A DNA stretch of 64,000 nucleotides from Cytospora piceicola (taxonomy: Eukaryota; Ascomycota; Sordariomycetes; Diaporthales; Cytosporaceae): the NCBI GenBank assembly GCA_023375675.1, contig JALQBC010000058.1, positions 62,001 through 126,000 of the forward strand. The letters are read 5' to 3'. Positions 10,311 to 21,541 of the stretch are shown here, piece by piece. Within the stretch, counting starts at the first letter, position 1; each line of letters begins with the position of its first letter. The position numbers and the translations under genes were made by a program. The notes beneath the pieces were generated by a model. It saw nothing but the letters and a program-made list of their open reading frames with translations, was not told where the DNA came from and ran no database searches.

Positions 10311-13300
10311 ATGGCGTCCACTCCGAGGTCCCAGGCGAGCAAAGCTATAGAGAAGAGGAAACGAGAGAGAACCGACCCGGAAGACGCAACACCTAAGAGG
10401 AAGAGGAGGCCGGCGCACGCCGACAAGCAGGAGGGAACGCCCAGCGCCTTGTCCAAGAGGAATGGAAAGGTGGTTGCCGCTGCTGACGAGCAAGACGACT
10501 CTGAGGGAGAGACGACCATCACCCTTGTCGAACGCCTGGCTCGATCCAATGGAGATGCCCCCGAGACCAAGGCTCTCCAGAGGTGGAAGATGTCAGAGCC
10601 AATGGGCGGGAGAATGTCTGATGTAGACCCAATCTTCAGCGCTGATGAGAAGTAAGTCCAAGGTCCTACCGCCACACTGCTATCATTGCTGACTGACGGC
10701 ATTAGGTTCCTTCTCGTTGCCTACGATACATCACTCCAGGTATACTCCGTTGCCGACTCCCTTCTCGTCCGCCGAATCACCCTGCCTGTTGTTGGCGCAA
10801 ACAGTGGTGCCCCATATCTCGTTGCCTCCGCCCTCTCCCAAGTCTCCCCGAACCTTGTCTGGCTGGCTTCATCAGACGGAAGAATATGGCGGGTAGATTG
10901 GACGACCGGTTCCGGAACAGAAGAATCTTTCCGGACCAGCGCTGGCGTTGTTCATGACATGACCCTGGGTGCTGTTACCGTCAACAAGAAACTGTCCGAC
11001 GTCATTTTCGTATCAGAGAGCGCCAAGAACAACTCGAGGATCGTGGCATACGATGCATCTGACCTCGTTCACCCAAAGAGCCAGGTTATACAAAGCCAAC
11101 CAGGGAAGGCGAGCATTCTTCGAGCCGCGAACGGGGCAAGCATACTTGCCGCCGCTGCAGGAGACACCTTGATCGTGGGTTCCCTGAAGCAGAAGACCCT
11201 TCACAGCGTTGAGGATCTGGCATACGACTTCTACTCCATCAGTACCAGCGATGATATCTGCTCCTTGAGCGTGAGGCCGTCGTCGAAGAAATTGAACGCC
11301 AAGAAGAAGCCTTCCCAAGATGCCGGTGACGTTGTGGTGGATATCGCTGTTGGATGTGCGCGAGGAGGGATCTACATATACTCCGATCTGCTGTCACAAT
11401 TGCGCGCCAAATCGCGAAAAGGGATCGAGGTACCAAAGAAGCAACATTGGCACCAGAGGGCTGTCCACAGTGTCGCTTGGTCTAACGATGGTAAGCCCGG
11501 GAAATCCTCTCCATTCTCGCAACGGCTGCTAACGCAACACAGGCAACTACTTGATCTCGGGAGGTTCCGAATCCGTGCTCGTGCTCTGGCAATTGGACAC
11601 CGGCAAGCTTGACTTCCTGCCCCACTTGGCCGCGAGCATCGAAAACATCGTCGTGTCCCCTAGTGGCTCTTCGTATGCAATCCATATGGACGACAACACT
11701 GCCATGGTCCTTTCTACAGCCGAGATGAAGCCCACGACCTATGTCTCTGGACTTCAGTCGCTTGTATTCGAGACCAAGACACCCAAAGACGCTCTCGTAG
11801 GGCGCGTGTTCGAGGGTCTCAAGGAGATCAATGCGCCACTGGCCGCAGCCATTGATCCCAGAGATCCATCACAACTGCTCATTTGTGTCGGGACCAGCCA
11901 GCAGGCGAGTCGCACAGGACCTCTTCCCGTCACTCCTTTCCTGCAGCGCTTCGACCTTGAGTCGTTCCAAAGCATCTCCAAACAACCCCTCGCCAGGACC
12001 AACACCACCGAGTTGTACACCACTCCTCAAGGCCACCCCATCGTTGAGCCGCGGGCATGTCGGCTTTCATTCTCCTACGACGGCAAGTGGCTCGCCACCG
12101 TCGACGAGTGGGAACCACCCGAGAGAGACGTAACCTCCCTTACCGAAGGCTCTACCGCGGCAGCGCAAGAGTATGCCCGCGAACGACGAGAGATATATCT
12201 CAAATTCTGGGAGACAAAACCAGACGGAACCACCATGGAGTTGTCGAGCAGGATCAATGGCCCTCACTCGACAAGACAGTCGGAAGACGTCTTTGGCATC
12301 GCTGCAGATAAGGTCTCCAACAAGTTTGCGACCGTGGGCGATGACGGTTGCGTGCGGATATGGGCCCCTTCACTGCGCGAGCGAGACGGTCTTGCCACGA
12401 CTGCCCCCAGCGGCCAGGCTCTGGTCGGCTGGTCTTGCGTTCAGACCATCGCCCTCGGCGAGAGCCTCAAGTCCCAAGACGAGCTGGTTTCCCTTGGTGG
12501 CCGGGCGACGTACAAGAAGAGCGGAGCGTTGACGTACTCCGAGGACGGATCCATCCTCTTTGTCGCTTACGGATACTACAATGAAGTTGTCATCTATGTC
12601 ATAGATATGGAGTCGGGCGAAATCCGGAACAGCCTGCACGACATGTGCAAGGGCGCAATCCGGTCACTACAGCTCCTGAACTCCTGCCTCGTCATACTCT
12701 CAGAAGACCTCGCCGTCTATGACCTCGTGGCAGACGATCTCCGTTACGGTGTTCAGATGGGCGACAAGTCTGGACCGGCTGCCCAGCTGACGCATCTTGC
12801 GGTCGATATAAGATCGCGGACGTTCGCAATTTCCGTGCCCGATCTGAAGGGCTCAAACGGCAGGCTGGGCAAGGGCGCCACCTCGGATGTCGCAGTATTC
12901 AGCTTGGATGACAGTGAGCCCCAGCTCATGCAGAGGATGCCGCATCTGGTAACTGCTCTCCTCCCGGCAGTCGGCACTTCTGGTTTCATCGCTATAGACT
13001 CAGCAGCCCAGATCTGGCCCGTCACGGAAGGAACAGACTCGACAAACATTGCGCGGCCGCTGTCCGAACTCAAGCTTGATGATCAGCCAGCCACCAACGA
13101 CACCGCGGAGGGAACCGAAGTCATGGTCCTGAACGGCGACGATGATGAGGCAAGCGACGAGGAGGAGGATGGAGCTATGGAAGTGGATGATGATGAAGAT
13201 GACGAGCATGCCGCTGTGGTTGCGCCACAGCGCCTGGCAGAGATCTTCGATGCTGCCCCGGCCTTTGCAATGCCGCCCATCGAGGATATCTTCTATCGCG

Positions 13301-13344
13301 TCGTCGGCCTCTACTCACAGAAGCCGTCTGCCACATCTACATGA
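10311..13344 (+). CDS. NAN1: U3 snoRNP WD-repeat protein NAN1/UTP17 (WDR75 homologue)
   Basis: Three exons, 10311-10651, 10706-11490 and 11543-13344, with introns 10652-10705 and 11491-11542, give 975 aa. The N-terminal 110 residues are basic and disordered with nuclear-localisation-like KRKR and KRKRRP clusters. Two blocks of WD40-like beta-propeller sequence follow (for example ISGGSESVLVLWQLDTGKL and FATVGDDGCVRIWAPS). An acidic stretch, DDDEASDEEEDGAMEVDDDE, lies near residue 905, before a conserved C-terminal segment. Length, propeller layout and acidic tail match yeast Nan1/Utp17 and human WDR75, components of the t-UTP part of the small-subunit processome that acts on pre-rRNA in the nucleolus. 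It is divergent to RPB10. Confidence 0.9.
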
Positions 13345-13869
13345 GTCTAGAGCTTGCGAGAAATATGAAGCGACCGCCAGCTTGAAAGCTATATAGTGGA
13401 GTTGGGAAGGAAAACTGGAGGAAAAGGCGAGGGCCACAGGAGATCCCTGCGAGTCGGCGCCACTTGCCCAGCGCCGCGCCGAGTGGAATTCGCGGATGTG
13501 GCCCGGCGGCCTGAGATTGCGATGGGAGGCCAAGTAGAGGTGGCGGCCTAGAGGGTGTCGTGAGGAGAGACAGGAGATGGATGGCCTGATGTGCGGCACA
13601 GTGTTCGTCCTATCATCAACACATGGCCCTATGCTGTAAGGAGTAGAAGACTGTGACGTATGGTAGTTGCATCAATACCCGAAGACGTGAACCTGAAAGC
13701 CACGTCAAAAATAAAGAAATATTTGGATTTAGCCACACAATTCGTTCTATTGATCTTTACCAGCTTGATGGAATGTACAAGGCATTCTTGCTTTTCACAC
13801 TCATTCGCCTATCGATGGCTCAAAGTATTCCTCGTTACGTCTTTGGATCACAACTTCATAGCTGAGAAG
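13345..13869. other. 3' flank of NAN1
   Basis: This spacer follows the NAN1 stop codon. Its short open frames show no recognisable protein. The last eight bases (13862-13869, ctgagaag) are the left copy of the target-site duplication of the adjacent mobile element. Confidence 0.6.
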
Positions 13870-14263
13870 CAGGGTTGCAAAATTAGTTTGTAGTTAATAG
13901 TTAGAAACTAACTAACTACAAACTACAGTAGTTTTAGTTTATATAATTAAAAACTACTGTAGTTTGTAGTTAGCTTTAGTTTCTTAGAAAAAAACTTTAG
14001 TTAGTTTAAGTTAGTTATTAACTAACTACAGTAACTTATATTTATATTTAAAAATATATTTACTATATATATTAAGTGTTTTTATAGGTGTAGTTAGTAT
14101 TAGTTAGTATTAGTTAGTGTAGTTAGTTTAAGTTAGTTAAAGTATAGTTAGTTTTAGTTAGGCCTGTAGTTAACTGTAGTTAGTTTAAGTTAGTTAGTAA
14201 GGGTGCTGTAGTTAGTTTTATTCAGGGTACTAACTTAACCAACTAACTAATTTTGCAACCCTG
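13870..14263. mobile_element. hAT-type MITE with 19-bp terminal inverted repeats and 8-bp target duplication
   Basis: The 394-bp element starts with cagggttgcaaaattagtt and ends with the exact reverse complement of those 19 bases. It is flanked by identical 8-bp direct repeats, ctgagaag (13862-13869 and 14264-14271). An 8-bp target duplication and a terminus starting CAGGG are hallmarks of the hAT transposon superfamily. The interior is very AT-rich, consists largely of tagtta-type subrepeats, contains a 24-bp hairpin arm, and has no ORF. It is therefore a non-autonomous miniature element that would need a transposase supplied elsewhere. Perfect ends and perfect target duplication suggest a fairly recent insertion. 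Confidence 0.92.
13912..13973. repeat. 24-bp inverted repeat (hairpin) inside the MITE
   Basis: Bases 13912-13935 are perfectly complementary to 13950-13973, separated by a 14-base AT loop. The arm is built from the same gtagttag units as the rest of the element, so it may be a by-product of subrepeat amplification or an internal hairpin of functional use. Confidence 0.85.
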
Positions 14264-14271
14264 CTGAGAAG

Positions 14272-14622
14272 TGAAAACTCCACAGAACAGACCCACAGAA
14301 CAGACCTAGAGAGAAACCGCCCGGATTGAGTAACGGAGAGACAAGCCGAGCCGGGTCCGGGCCACCCCACGGCCGGACGATCGGTTGCGGGGAAAACGAC
14401 CCGCTGGGCCGGACTATCACGGTCGATTGCGCCATTCTCTTCTTCACAAACGTGACACTATCGACCGCACCGTCATCAACCACAACAGGATCGAACTTCG
14501 ATGTGAAGGATTCCACGCGTATCCCACTGCCATTTTGTGAATTCTCTGGTCTGCATCTGGAGTCGGGAAACTAGACCGAACGTTGATATAGACCCTGATA
14601 TTTTTTGAACTTGCGAGACACG
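14272..14622. promoter_or_regulatory. Upstream region of the 2OG oxygenase gene
   Basis: About 350 bp lie between the right target duplication of the MITE and the ATG at 14623. No ORF of interest is present. The MITE insertion therefore sits roughly 360 bp upstream of this gene's start codon and may affect its promoter. Confidence 0.5.
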
Positions 14623-15862
14623 ATGTCGTTCAAATCCATACCCATTCTAGACCTGGCACTCGCCAATGACCCTACCACCAAGCCAGCGTTTCTAGCAGAC
14701 CTCCGCCACGCGCTCTTGGAAGTCGGCTTCCTCTACATCAAGAACGTAGGAATCCCAGACGAGCTCTTCCAGAAGGTCATCTCAGAGGGCAGGGCCTTCT
14801 TCGACATACCCACCGAGGAAAAGTGAGCAGCCCGCCCGCCATCCAGTCTACGAGATCTCACTTCATGCTCATCTCAAATCCAGACTTAAGATCGAAATGA
14901 AGAACGCGCCCTCCTTCCTGGGCTACAGCCGCCTCTCGGCCGAGATCACCGCGGGCGCCACAGACCACAGGGAGCAGATAGACCTGTCGACGGAGCACCC
15001 GCTGCCGGGGCCCGGCGCGCCCCTGCACCACAACCTCCTCGCGCCGAACCAGTGGCCGTCGCCCTCGGTGCTCCCGGGCTTCGAGGAGACGTTCCGCGAG
15101 TACATGCGCCTGATGGGCGCCGTGTCCCTCCGGTTCACGTCCCTCATCGCCGAGGCCATCGAGCTGCCCCCCGACGCCTTCGCCAAGTACTTCGACGCGG
15201 AGCAGCAGCACAAGCTCAAGGTCGTCAAGTACCCGGACGCGAGCGAGCTGGGAGCGGGCGGCGGCGGCGGGAGCAGGCAGGGGGTGGGGCCGCACAAGGA
15301 CTCCATGCTCAGCAGCTACCTCCTGCAGGCGAGCCACCACAGGGGCCTGCAGGTGCAGAACATGAAGGGCGAGTGGGTGGACTGCCCGCCCGTCGAGGGC
15401 ACGCTCGTGGTCGCCATTGGGCAGGGGATGGAGGCGCTGACGCAGGGGGTCTGCGCCTCTACTACTCATCGCGTCTTGTCCCCCGCCGCGGGCGAGGGCG
15501 CGCGGTTCTCGATACCCTTCTTCCAGGGAGTACGGGGCGATGCTGAGTTTGAAGACCTGGAGAAGGTAGGCGTGGGACAGGTGCCTGAGGCAGTCAAGGA
15601 GCGGCGGCGGAAGGTCCTGGAGGCCAACGGGGGTAGGCTGGATGACGTTGAATTTACCTTTAGGGGCGGAGGGGTGTCGAAGACGCTGGGAGAGGCAACG
15701 CTCAGGAACAGGGTGAAGAGCCATCCTGACGTGGGGGAAAGGTGGTATCCGGAGATACTTGCGCAAATAAAGGAAGAGCAGAGGCTGGCCAGAGAGGCCA
15801 AGGAGACAGTAGCCAAGCCCATGGAACCGAGGCCACAGCCCACGGCTGTTGAGGCGCAATAA
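14623..15862 (+). CDS. 2-oxoglutarate/Fe(II)-dependent oxygenase (isopenicillin N synthase-like)
   Basis: Two exons, 14623-14822 and 14884-15862, joined across a 61-bp intron, give 392 aa. The N-terminal non-haem dioxygenase part is clear (IPILDLALAND, then LRHALLEVGFLYIKNVGIPDELF). The double-stranded beta-helix core has the iron ligands in GPHKDS (His204, Asp206) and in THRV (His262), and the 2-oxoglutarate-binding pair RFSIPFF (Arg274, Ser276). Such enzymes couple 2-oxoglutarate decarboxylation to hydroxylation, desaturation or ring closure of small molecules; the substrate cannot be told from sequence. A Gly5 loop precedes the iron site, and 14950-15650 is strikingly GC-rich. The C-terminal 100 residues are charged and longer than the minimal fold. 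Neighbours are unrelated housekeeping genes, so a stand-alone metabolic role is likely. Confidence 0.9.
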
Positions 15863-16062
15863 ATCAGCAGTCATAGCAGCATGGAACATTGGCAAGATTG
15901 TGTGTGTAAAGGTTGATGATTATTTTCCCGAAATCCCAAGCCCGTTCGTCAAAATCAAAGTGGTATACGCCCTTCGCTTATGCTCTTAACTTCGTCGGCA
16001 ACTCTGCTATTGAAAGCGTATGCCTGAAGGCTCCCATCGTCAACACGCTGTGTTGTGATTGT

Positions 16063-16449
16063 CTAGGCAGTAAAGGCGGGGAAGCACTCCGTGATCGTCT
16101 TGGAGTGCTTGTTTGTGGCGTGCTCGGTGAGCCTGTACGATCAATAGAATTAGCCATGTCCAAGGGGGTGATTTTTCGTCGGGGATTAGGGATTTGCGTA
16201 CGCAGGAGCCCGAGTGGTCTTGAGGAAAGTCGAGAAGCAGACTTTGCACTGGATGTCCATTGCCTTCTCGTTGACCTTCAGCTGGGACTTGGCCTCCTTG
16301 CCGGCGTTCTTGAGGTTACGCTCCCGCTTCTGCGCAGACTTGGCTCCCTGTAGATTATCGGTCAGCAACCAGCCAGAACAGGCGGGTTTCTCTTGGGGGG
16401 TTCTCCAGAGAAGTGATCAGCGAAGGGGACGTACGTTGCCGCCACCCAT
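16063..16449 (-). CDS. Small C2H2 zinc-binding protein (ZNF706 / At2g23090-like)
   Basis: Three exons on the minus strand, 16435-16449, 16202-16347 and 16063-16132, with introns 16348-16434 and 16133-16201, give 76 aa. The start MGGGNGAKSAQKRERN and the following basic helix match the small eukaryotic family containing human ZNF706 and plant At2g23090. The single zinc finger has Cys39, Cys42, His58 and His63 (CKVC ... HATNKH). The first exon encodes only five residues. Family members are small basic nuclear/cytoplasmic proteins; molecular function is poorly defined. It starts 514 bp from the divergent gene at 16964. The intergenic flank just upstream is an AG/CT-rich tract, as is common in fungal promoters. 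Confidence 0.92.
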
Positions 16450-16963
16450 TTTGAGAGAGTATGTGGATTTTTGGGGGGGATTGACTCGTATTGAGAGAGG
16501 ATTTTGGCAAGATGCTGAGATTGTCGAGAGGCTGTGATGGCTGGGCAGGTTGAGTGATAGAAAGAAAGAGAGACGGAGAGAGACGGAGAGACACGGAGAA
16601 GATAGATGGGGGGGGCGAGGGAGAGTTTTGGTCGGGCAGAATTCACATAGCCCGGTGGGGTCTTTTTTTCACCGCACCCCTGTTTGCGCTGATCAGCCGA
16701 GTCTAGAAACGCGATTGCACGGACCGCAGCTAATTCTGGCCGTTTTCTGGGTCTCCCGAGGTTCCCGTCGACAAAGAGGGCCACCAACAGTTTGACCCTT
16801 GCCCAGAAAAAGGGGTCCAAAGATCGACGAACACATGGGGATGAAGACGCTGGGTATCGTTGACAAGATCTGCTGTGGAATAACAATATTACGCATCCGT
16901 AAGAACAGCACCCCAATCCATATCAAGCACTGGAAAAAACATACGTCTCAAGTGAATAGCAAG
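16450..16963. promoter_or_regulatory. Divergent promoter region
   Basis: This lies between the zinc-finger gene (minus) and the gene starting at 16964 (plus). It holds a purine-rich tract with gagacggaga repeats (about 16558-16600), which is a CT-rich tract on the strand of the zinc-finger gene. No ORF here is credible. Confidence 0.55.
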
Positions 16964-17939
16964 ATGGGGGACACAGCCCGCAAGACCCCGAGTACCATCA
17001 CCGGTGAAGAATTTCAAGATGCCCTCAGTCGGTATGATGAGGTCGTAAAAGCCGTTTCAGGTTCTAAAGGCAGCAAGTTGCATCAAATGTCTCTCTTTGA
17101 TTGGGTTTTGGAGAGCTGATGAGCCCATAGCAAAACCCGGGCAAAAGACCCTTGCAGAACTGGATAAATTCCGCTACGAGGAGGCTCCCTCACTCTTCGC
17201 AATAAACAAGCCTAGTCGGCCGATGCGGCTCGACGATGTCAAGACTCTGGTCGAGTGGAAGCTGTAGGTATCGAACCTCATCACTGCCATCCCGAGGCTG
17301 CTCCGGTGTGGCTGAACAGAACGTATAAGCTGCATTCTGTATTGCTAAATGAAGCACAAACAAGACTGCTTCCTAGTCACCTCGTCTTTAAATTCATAAA
17401 GCTAATAGCATAACAGAAAGCATGGAAAGTTCCGTCCAACGTTGATGAAACTAGTGTCCTCGAATGATGAGGCTTTTGCCGAGGACACAATCAAGAATGC
17501 CACAGATGTGTACAAGAAGCCATCAGATACCTCAGCTGCTCTGGGTATCCTCACAAAACTCAAGGGCATTGGCCCGGCTACAGCATCTTTGCTTCTTGCC
17601 GTCCACGACGCCGAAAGCGTGATCTTCTTTTCAGATGAGGCCTTCTACTGGTTCTGCTGTGATGGCAAGAAAGATCCCATCAAGTACAACGCCAAAGAAT
17701 ACAAGGAGCTCAGTGAGGAGGCGCGGGTTCTGGCAAAGCGGTTAAAGGTTACAGCCGTCGATGTGGAACGAGTCGCATATGTTCTCATAAACGATGCCTA
17801 TCCAACACCAGCAGCTACGGCACCGCCACAAGTCGCAAAGAAGACCGCGGGCGAGCCTGTAGCTTCGAAGAGGAAGCAGAGCCCTGTTGTTGATGAAGCC
17901 CCCACAGTCCGCCGCTCAAAACGTGTTAGACGAGCATGA
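16964..17939 (+). CDS. Uncharacterised 250-aa protein with helix-hairpin-helix-like segment
   Basis: Three exons, 16964-17060, 17131-17263 and 17417-17939, give 250 aa. Intron 2 (17264-17416, 153 bp) is well supported: donor GTAGGT and acceptor ACAG, joining WKL to KHGKFRPTLMKLVSSN. Intron 1 (17061-17130) uses a weak donor, GTTCTA, chosen because it alone keeps frame with the clear acceptor CATAG, so that junction is less sure. In the middle, LTKLKGIGPATASLLLAVH followed by a Phe-Ser-Asp-Glu segment resembles the HhH element and downstream Asp of HhH-GPD DNA glycosylases, but the catalytic Lys context is not evident. The C-terminal 50 residues are basic (KRKQS, RRSKRVRRA), like a nuclear signal. 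It may bind DNA; a repair role is only a hypothesis. Confidence 0.78.
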
Positions 17940-18574
17940 GATGGACATAAGTTCTGGCCGCCGTTGGTGATCCTCGTTTGCGTGAAGCTCCCCGAAGCGA
18001 GGTCGCCTGCTGTTCCAATCATCTCTGGCTGTCTTGCGAAACATGGGCTCTTAGGTATCACGACTGTTCTGGATTTCGCATCGAGGGTAGTGGCTGCTTT
18101 TACGTGACACTACTAAAAAGAAGGACCTGAAAATAAGGCTGGAAGACAGGATGCTTCTGGGTGTTATCATTGGTTGTTTCAGAATAACAGGGACAGCATA
18201 CCGCAATGGGTCATGAGAGACTGCGTTGTTAAAGAAAACTTATTTGTATACAGCACGTCCCCTATCATGAATATCAAAAGCTAGGGGAAAGCTGTCGCCA
18301 TTTTTTCTGTGGCAGTGAAACATTCCAGATCCACGCCGTTTTCCCTGCTTCAGCCCAAGCACTCTCCTGGAAACCCCCATCATACCACCTCGATGGTGAT
18401 TCGCAACCTCCACTGACGAAACGTATCCTACAGCCCGGAGGCATTCCGTAGCACTATCGCCGTTTTGAGTATCACTGGAGAACATTCGCTCAGCGAGAAC
18501 ACACCGTAAGGCGGTCACAACCTCATGAGCCCTGCCTCAAAGCAACCTTTCAAGTCGTATCTGCGACATCAACC
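17940..18574. other. Convergent intergenic spacer
   Basis: This holds the 3' ends of the plus-strand gene ending at 17939 and the minus-strand ER protein gene ending at 18575. No RNA gene, repeat or credible ORF was seen. Confidence 0.55.
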
Positions 18575-19464
18575 TTACAGGTCCTTCTTAGGAGCATCTC
18601 CATGCTGCCCAAGCTTCTCGGTCAACTCGTTGTACTCTCTGTGCAGCGAGCTGGCCTGCTTCTTGAGCGTCTCGATGTCCTGGTCTCTCTTCTTGATCTC
18701 CTTCTTCAGGTTGGAGATCTCGCCGGCATCACCAGCAGCGGCAAGCTTCTGGGCCTGCTTGGTGTTCTTGTCGGTACCCTCGTACTGCTTGACCCTCTCC
18801 TCAAGACGCAGGACCTCGAGGATCATGATGTAGGTTCGGTTCAGAATCAGGGAAAGGAACAGGGTGAAGCCGCAGAGGTACATGTTGCGCTGGGAGTAGA
18901 ACTTTCTGGCCTGGACCTCGAGTCGTTCATGGCCCATGATTGCTCCTCTGTTGGTGGGGCATGCAGTGGTTAGCTATGTGTGACTGGAGTTCTCTGCATG
19001 TGTTGTCTGGTGGGGCAATGGAGAGGTATTCTGTGGAAGGGGAAAGATTGGGAACATACGCAGCATTACCACTGTCGGCAACAGCGGCAAGCTCGACTTG
19101 GACCCGGTAGACCCGGTTGACACTGTCGATAAACAGGATGAGAATGAAGATAAACGTGATCTTCAACCCATACTGTAATTTCGCTACCAATGGGTTCTCG
19201 GAGATGAAGCTGTAGCAAGAGCTCCAATTAGCGACTGTAACAGACGTTCCAGGACAAGTTTGAGGGAGGGCCATACGTAAACATTCTCCTCTTGATAGTG
19301 AATGGCATGGGGAGGATGAGGAACATGAACAGTGCCATCTCTGCCATGAGCAGCATGAACACCTGCGATTTGAAGCTGTTAGCAGGTTGTTGACCACTAT
19401 TGAGCCGGGCTGAAGCTCCTGAGGGGTCCTTGGGGCCATTTACCAAGGTGTAGTAGAGCGTCAT
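18575..19464 (-). CDS. ER transmembrane protein, BAP31/YET family
   Basis: Four exons on the minus strand, 19444-19464, 19277-19362, 19060-19209 and 18575-18947, with introns 19363-19443, 19210-19276 and 18948-19059, give 209 aa. It starts MTLYYTLVFMLLMAEMALF and has three hydrophobic segments (about 7-24, 46-62, 103-122) as in BAP31. A Leu/Lys/Glu-rich coiled coil follows (VLRLEERVKQYEG ... KKEIKKRDQDIETLKKQ). It ends KKDL, a dilysine KKxx signal for retrieval to the ER. BAP31 and yeast Yet1/Yet3 sit in the ER membrane and assist sorting and quality control of membrane proteins. The first exon encodes only seven residues; fungal homologues of this family commonly start with the same MTLYY sequence, which supports it. 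Confidence 0.94.
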
Positions 19465-20235
19465 CTTGGCTGTTGTGAAGCGGAAGGGCTTTCAAAGGTA
19501 TGTGGAATGTAAGGTTTTTTGTCGTAGAGTACTCGAGGAGCTCTACTTATTGGCAGTTCTGAGAGATGGTGAGAACAGGCAGGGTGAGAACGGGTCGTCG
19601 AGGTTGAGCTTCGTGGAGGAAGATATAAAGATTTGTTGTCGAGGGTGGTGGTTCAGGCAGAGAAGAAGAGGTGGCCAGATGTAAGTGGCTGTGACAAGCT
19701 GGTGGAAATGTTCAAGTATGACGACCCTCCATAGGTACCCACAACGTCATTGCTTGTTGATGCATGTGGCTTGGGCACGGACCATCTGTACCTAGATACT
19801 TGGTAGAGAACCGCTCAGCCGGGCTTCAAAAGTTGATTGATGACGAGACCGTTTACTGCAACTGCTTTCTTTTGTATTGTAAATCGGGTCTTGTACTGTG
19901 CCTGGCAATACCTCAGTGTTCTCTGGTAAATTATAACATCTGGTGTATTTCACTTGGTTCATTCATTACTGGGACAGTTCTCACTTGGAAATGTTCAATC
20001 TTTGATCATGCAATGGTCACAGCACGTAAAAGGCACAAAAGAATGCTCTACTGTATAATCTGACCATTACCATGAGAGCTTCGTCCTTCGTTAATACTAT
20101 CAATCAACTTTGCTTGTACCATGCCCCAGAACTCCAAGCTTTTAATGTCCACCAAATGAGAGTCCGCCAATAGCAGCATTGAAAGGAGTCCTTTACAACC
20201 GACTGTAACAAAAACAAAAAGCCCCTATGATAACC
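19465..20235. other. Intergenic region between ER protein gene and PEX13
   Basis: This holds the promoter of the BAP31-type gene and the 3' flank of PEX13. It is AT-rich from about 19850 to 20230. A partial copy of the dispersed motif (tacctagatacttggta) lies near 19788. No credible gene was found. Confidence 0.55.
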
Positions 20236-21541
20236 CTAGCTGTAGAATTGTGACTTTTGGAAGCTCTCGGCCGATATATCGCCGGGCTTACTCGCTGGAA
20301 GGGGAGCCTTCTCAAGCTCAGGCTCCTTCTGGATGGTGCTCGCGAAATTGCTCGTCAGTGAATTTGCCCTGCTGCTGTCGTTCGAGGCTGTGGCCTTGAT
20401 AGCAGCCACTGGCCGCCTGGCGACCTCGAGGAATGTAGACGGCAGGTATCCCATCCGGCCGTCCCTCGACCGACACCGCCACCAGTCACTCTGGTTGCCA
20501 AGCGGGTCCGTCTTGCTGAGAACGGCAACAAGGTCTCCCTTCTTCACCTCAAGATCAACGCCCTGCACCACAGCCTCCCCGCGGGTCTCCGGAGAGAAGT
20601 CCCACAGCACTCGGCAGAACTCCAGCCTGGAAGGATCAATAGGTTGTGCCTGGATCTGCTGTCTCTTCCGCTCCTCTTCTTCGTGTGACGCTGCCATCGA
20701 TCTTATCATTTTGGTCATGAGGTAAGGCAGACCGAAAGCGAACAGTATGAAGAAGATCAATGGCTTTCGGCTCGGTCTCGAAGGTGCGGGCGAGCCATCT
20801 GGTGTGTGTCGGCCCTCAAACCTGGCAAAGGATGCCGGTGTGAGGGCCATGGCGTCTGCCGGTGGTGGCCGACCGGTGATCTTCGCAATTAGTGTCCGCA
20901 TCCAGCGCATTATCGTATATATACCAAGGATGTGTCCAAGGGTATCTCGCAGGTTTCCAAACTGCTCGGCCACCGCGACCACGGCTGTCGTACACAAGTT
21001 AGCATCGTGGAGCACACAGTGAAAGGGGGTGGACAGGGCTCAACATACCATAAAAGCTCGAGTGCGTCGTCATATATGTGCTCTCCAGCATCTGCGCAAA
21101 TCCTCCAAACGCGCCAACAACGCCCTCCAATACTTGGAACGTAGCCTGCGTGCTTTGGTTGACCCTGTTGGTCAAGCTTTCGGGGTTGTTCTGGTCGGGC
21201 ATGCCACCCATGCCACCATACATGCCCCCATAGCCCATTGGACGATATCCACCATAGCCGCTGCCGTACATGCCTCCGCCATAACCTCCCATACCGCCAT
21301 AACCACCAAGACTGCTATATGGAGAAGAGTACGTCGATGGGTATGCTCCTCCGTATGAGCCATAGCCAGGTGTTGACCCCATCCGGCTGTATGCCGCAGC
21401 GTTCTGGTTGATGGATGCTGTGAGGGACTCGGGTCGGGGTGGTATCGCGGGAGATGTGGTCGATGTTGTCGATGTTAGGGGAGTAGAGGCGGATGTGGGT
21501 GATGCACCTGCCTGTTCCCAAGGTTTTGGAGGCGACGCCAT
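20236..21541 (-). CDS. PEX13: Peroxisomal import docking protein PEX13 (peroxin-13)
   Basis: Two exons on the minus strand, 21049-21541 and 20236-20984, joined across a 64-bp intron with a TGCTAAC branch point, give 413 aa. The N-terminal quarter is Pro/Ser/Thr-rich and begins MASPPKPWE. Residues about 70-125 are a YG-rich low-complexity region (repeated GGYGGMYG-type units). A conserved amphipathic/membrane region follows (NRVNQSTQATFQVLEGVVGAFGGFAQMLEST, then AEQFGNLRDTLG). A hydrophobic segment, PLIFFILFAFGLPYLM, lies near 245. An SH3 domain (RVLWDFSPE ... DWWRCRSRDGRMGYLPSTFLEV) occupies about 285-350. Pex13 sits in the peroxisome membrane and with Pex14 and Pex17 receives the cargo receptor Pex5; the SH3 domain binds Pex14 and Pex5. 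All parts expected of the family are present. Confidence 0.95.
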
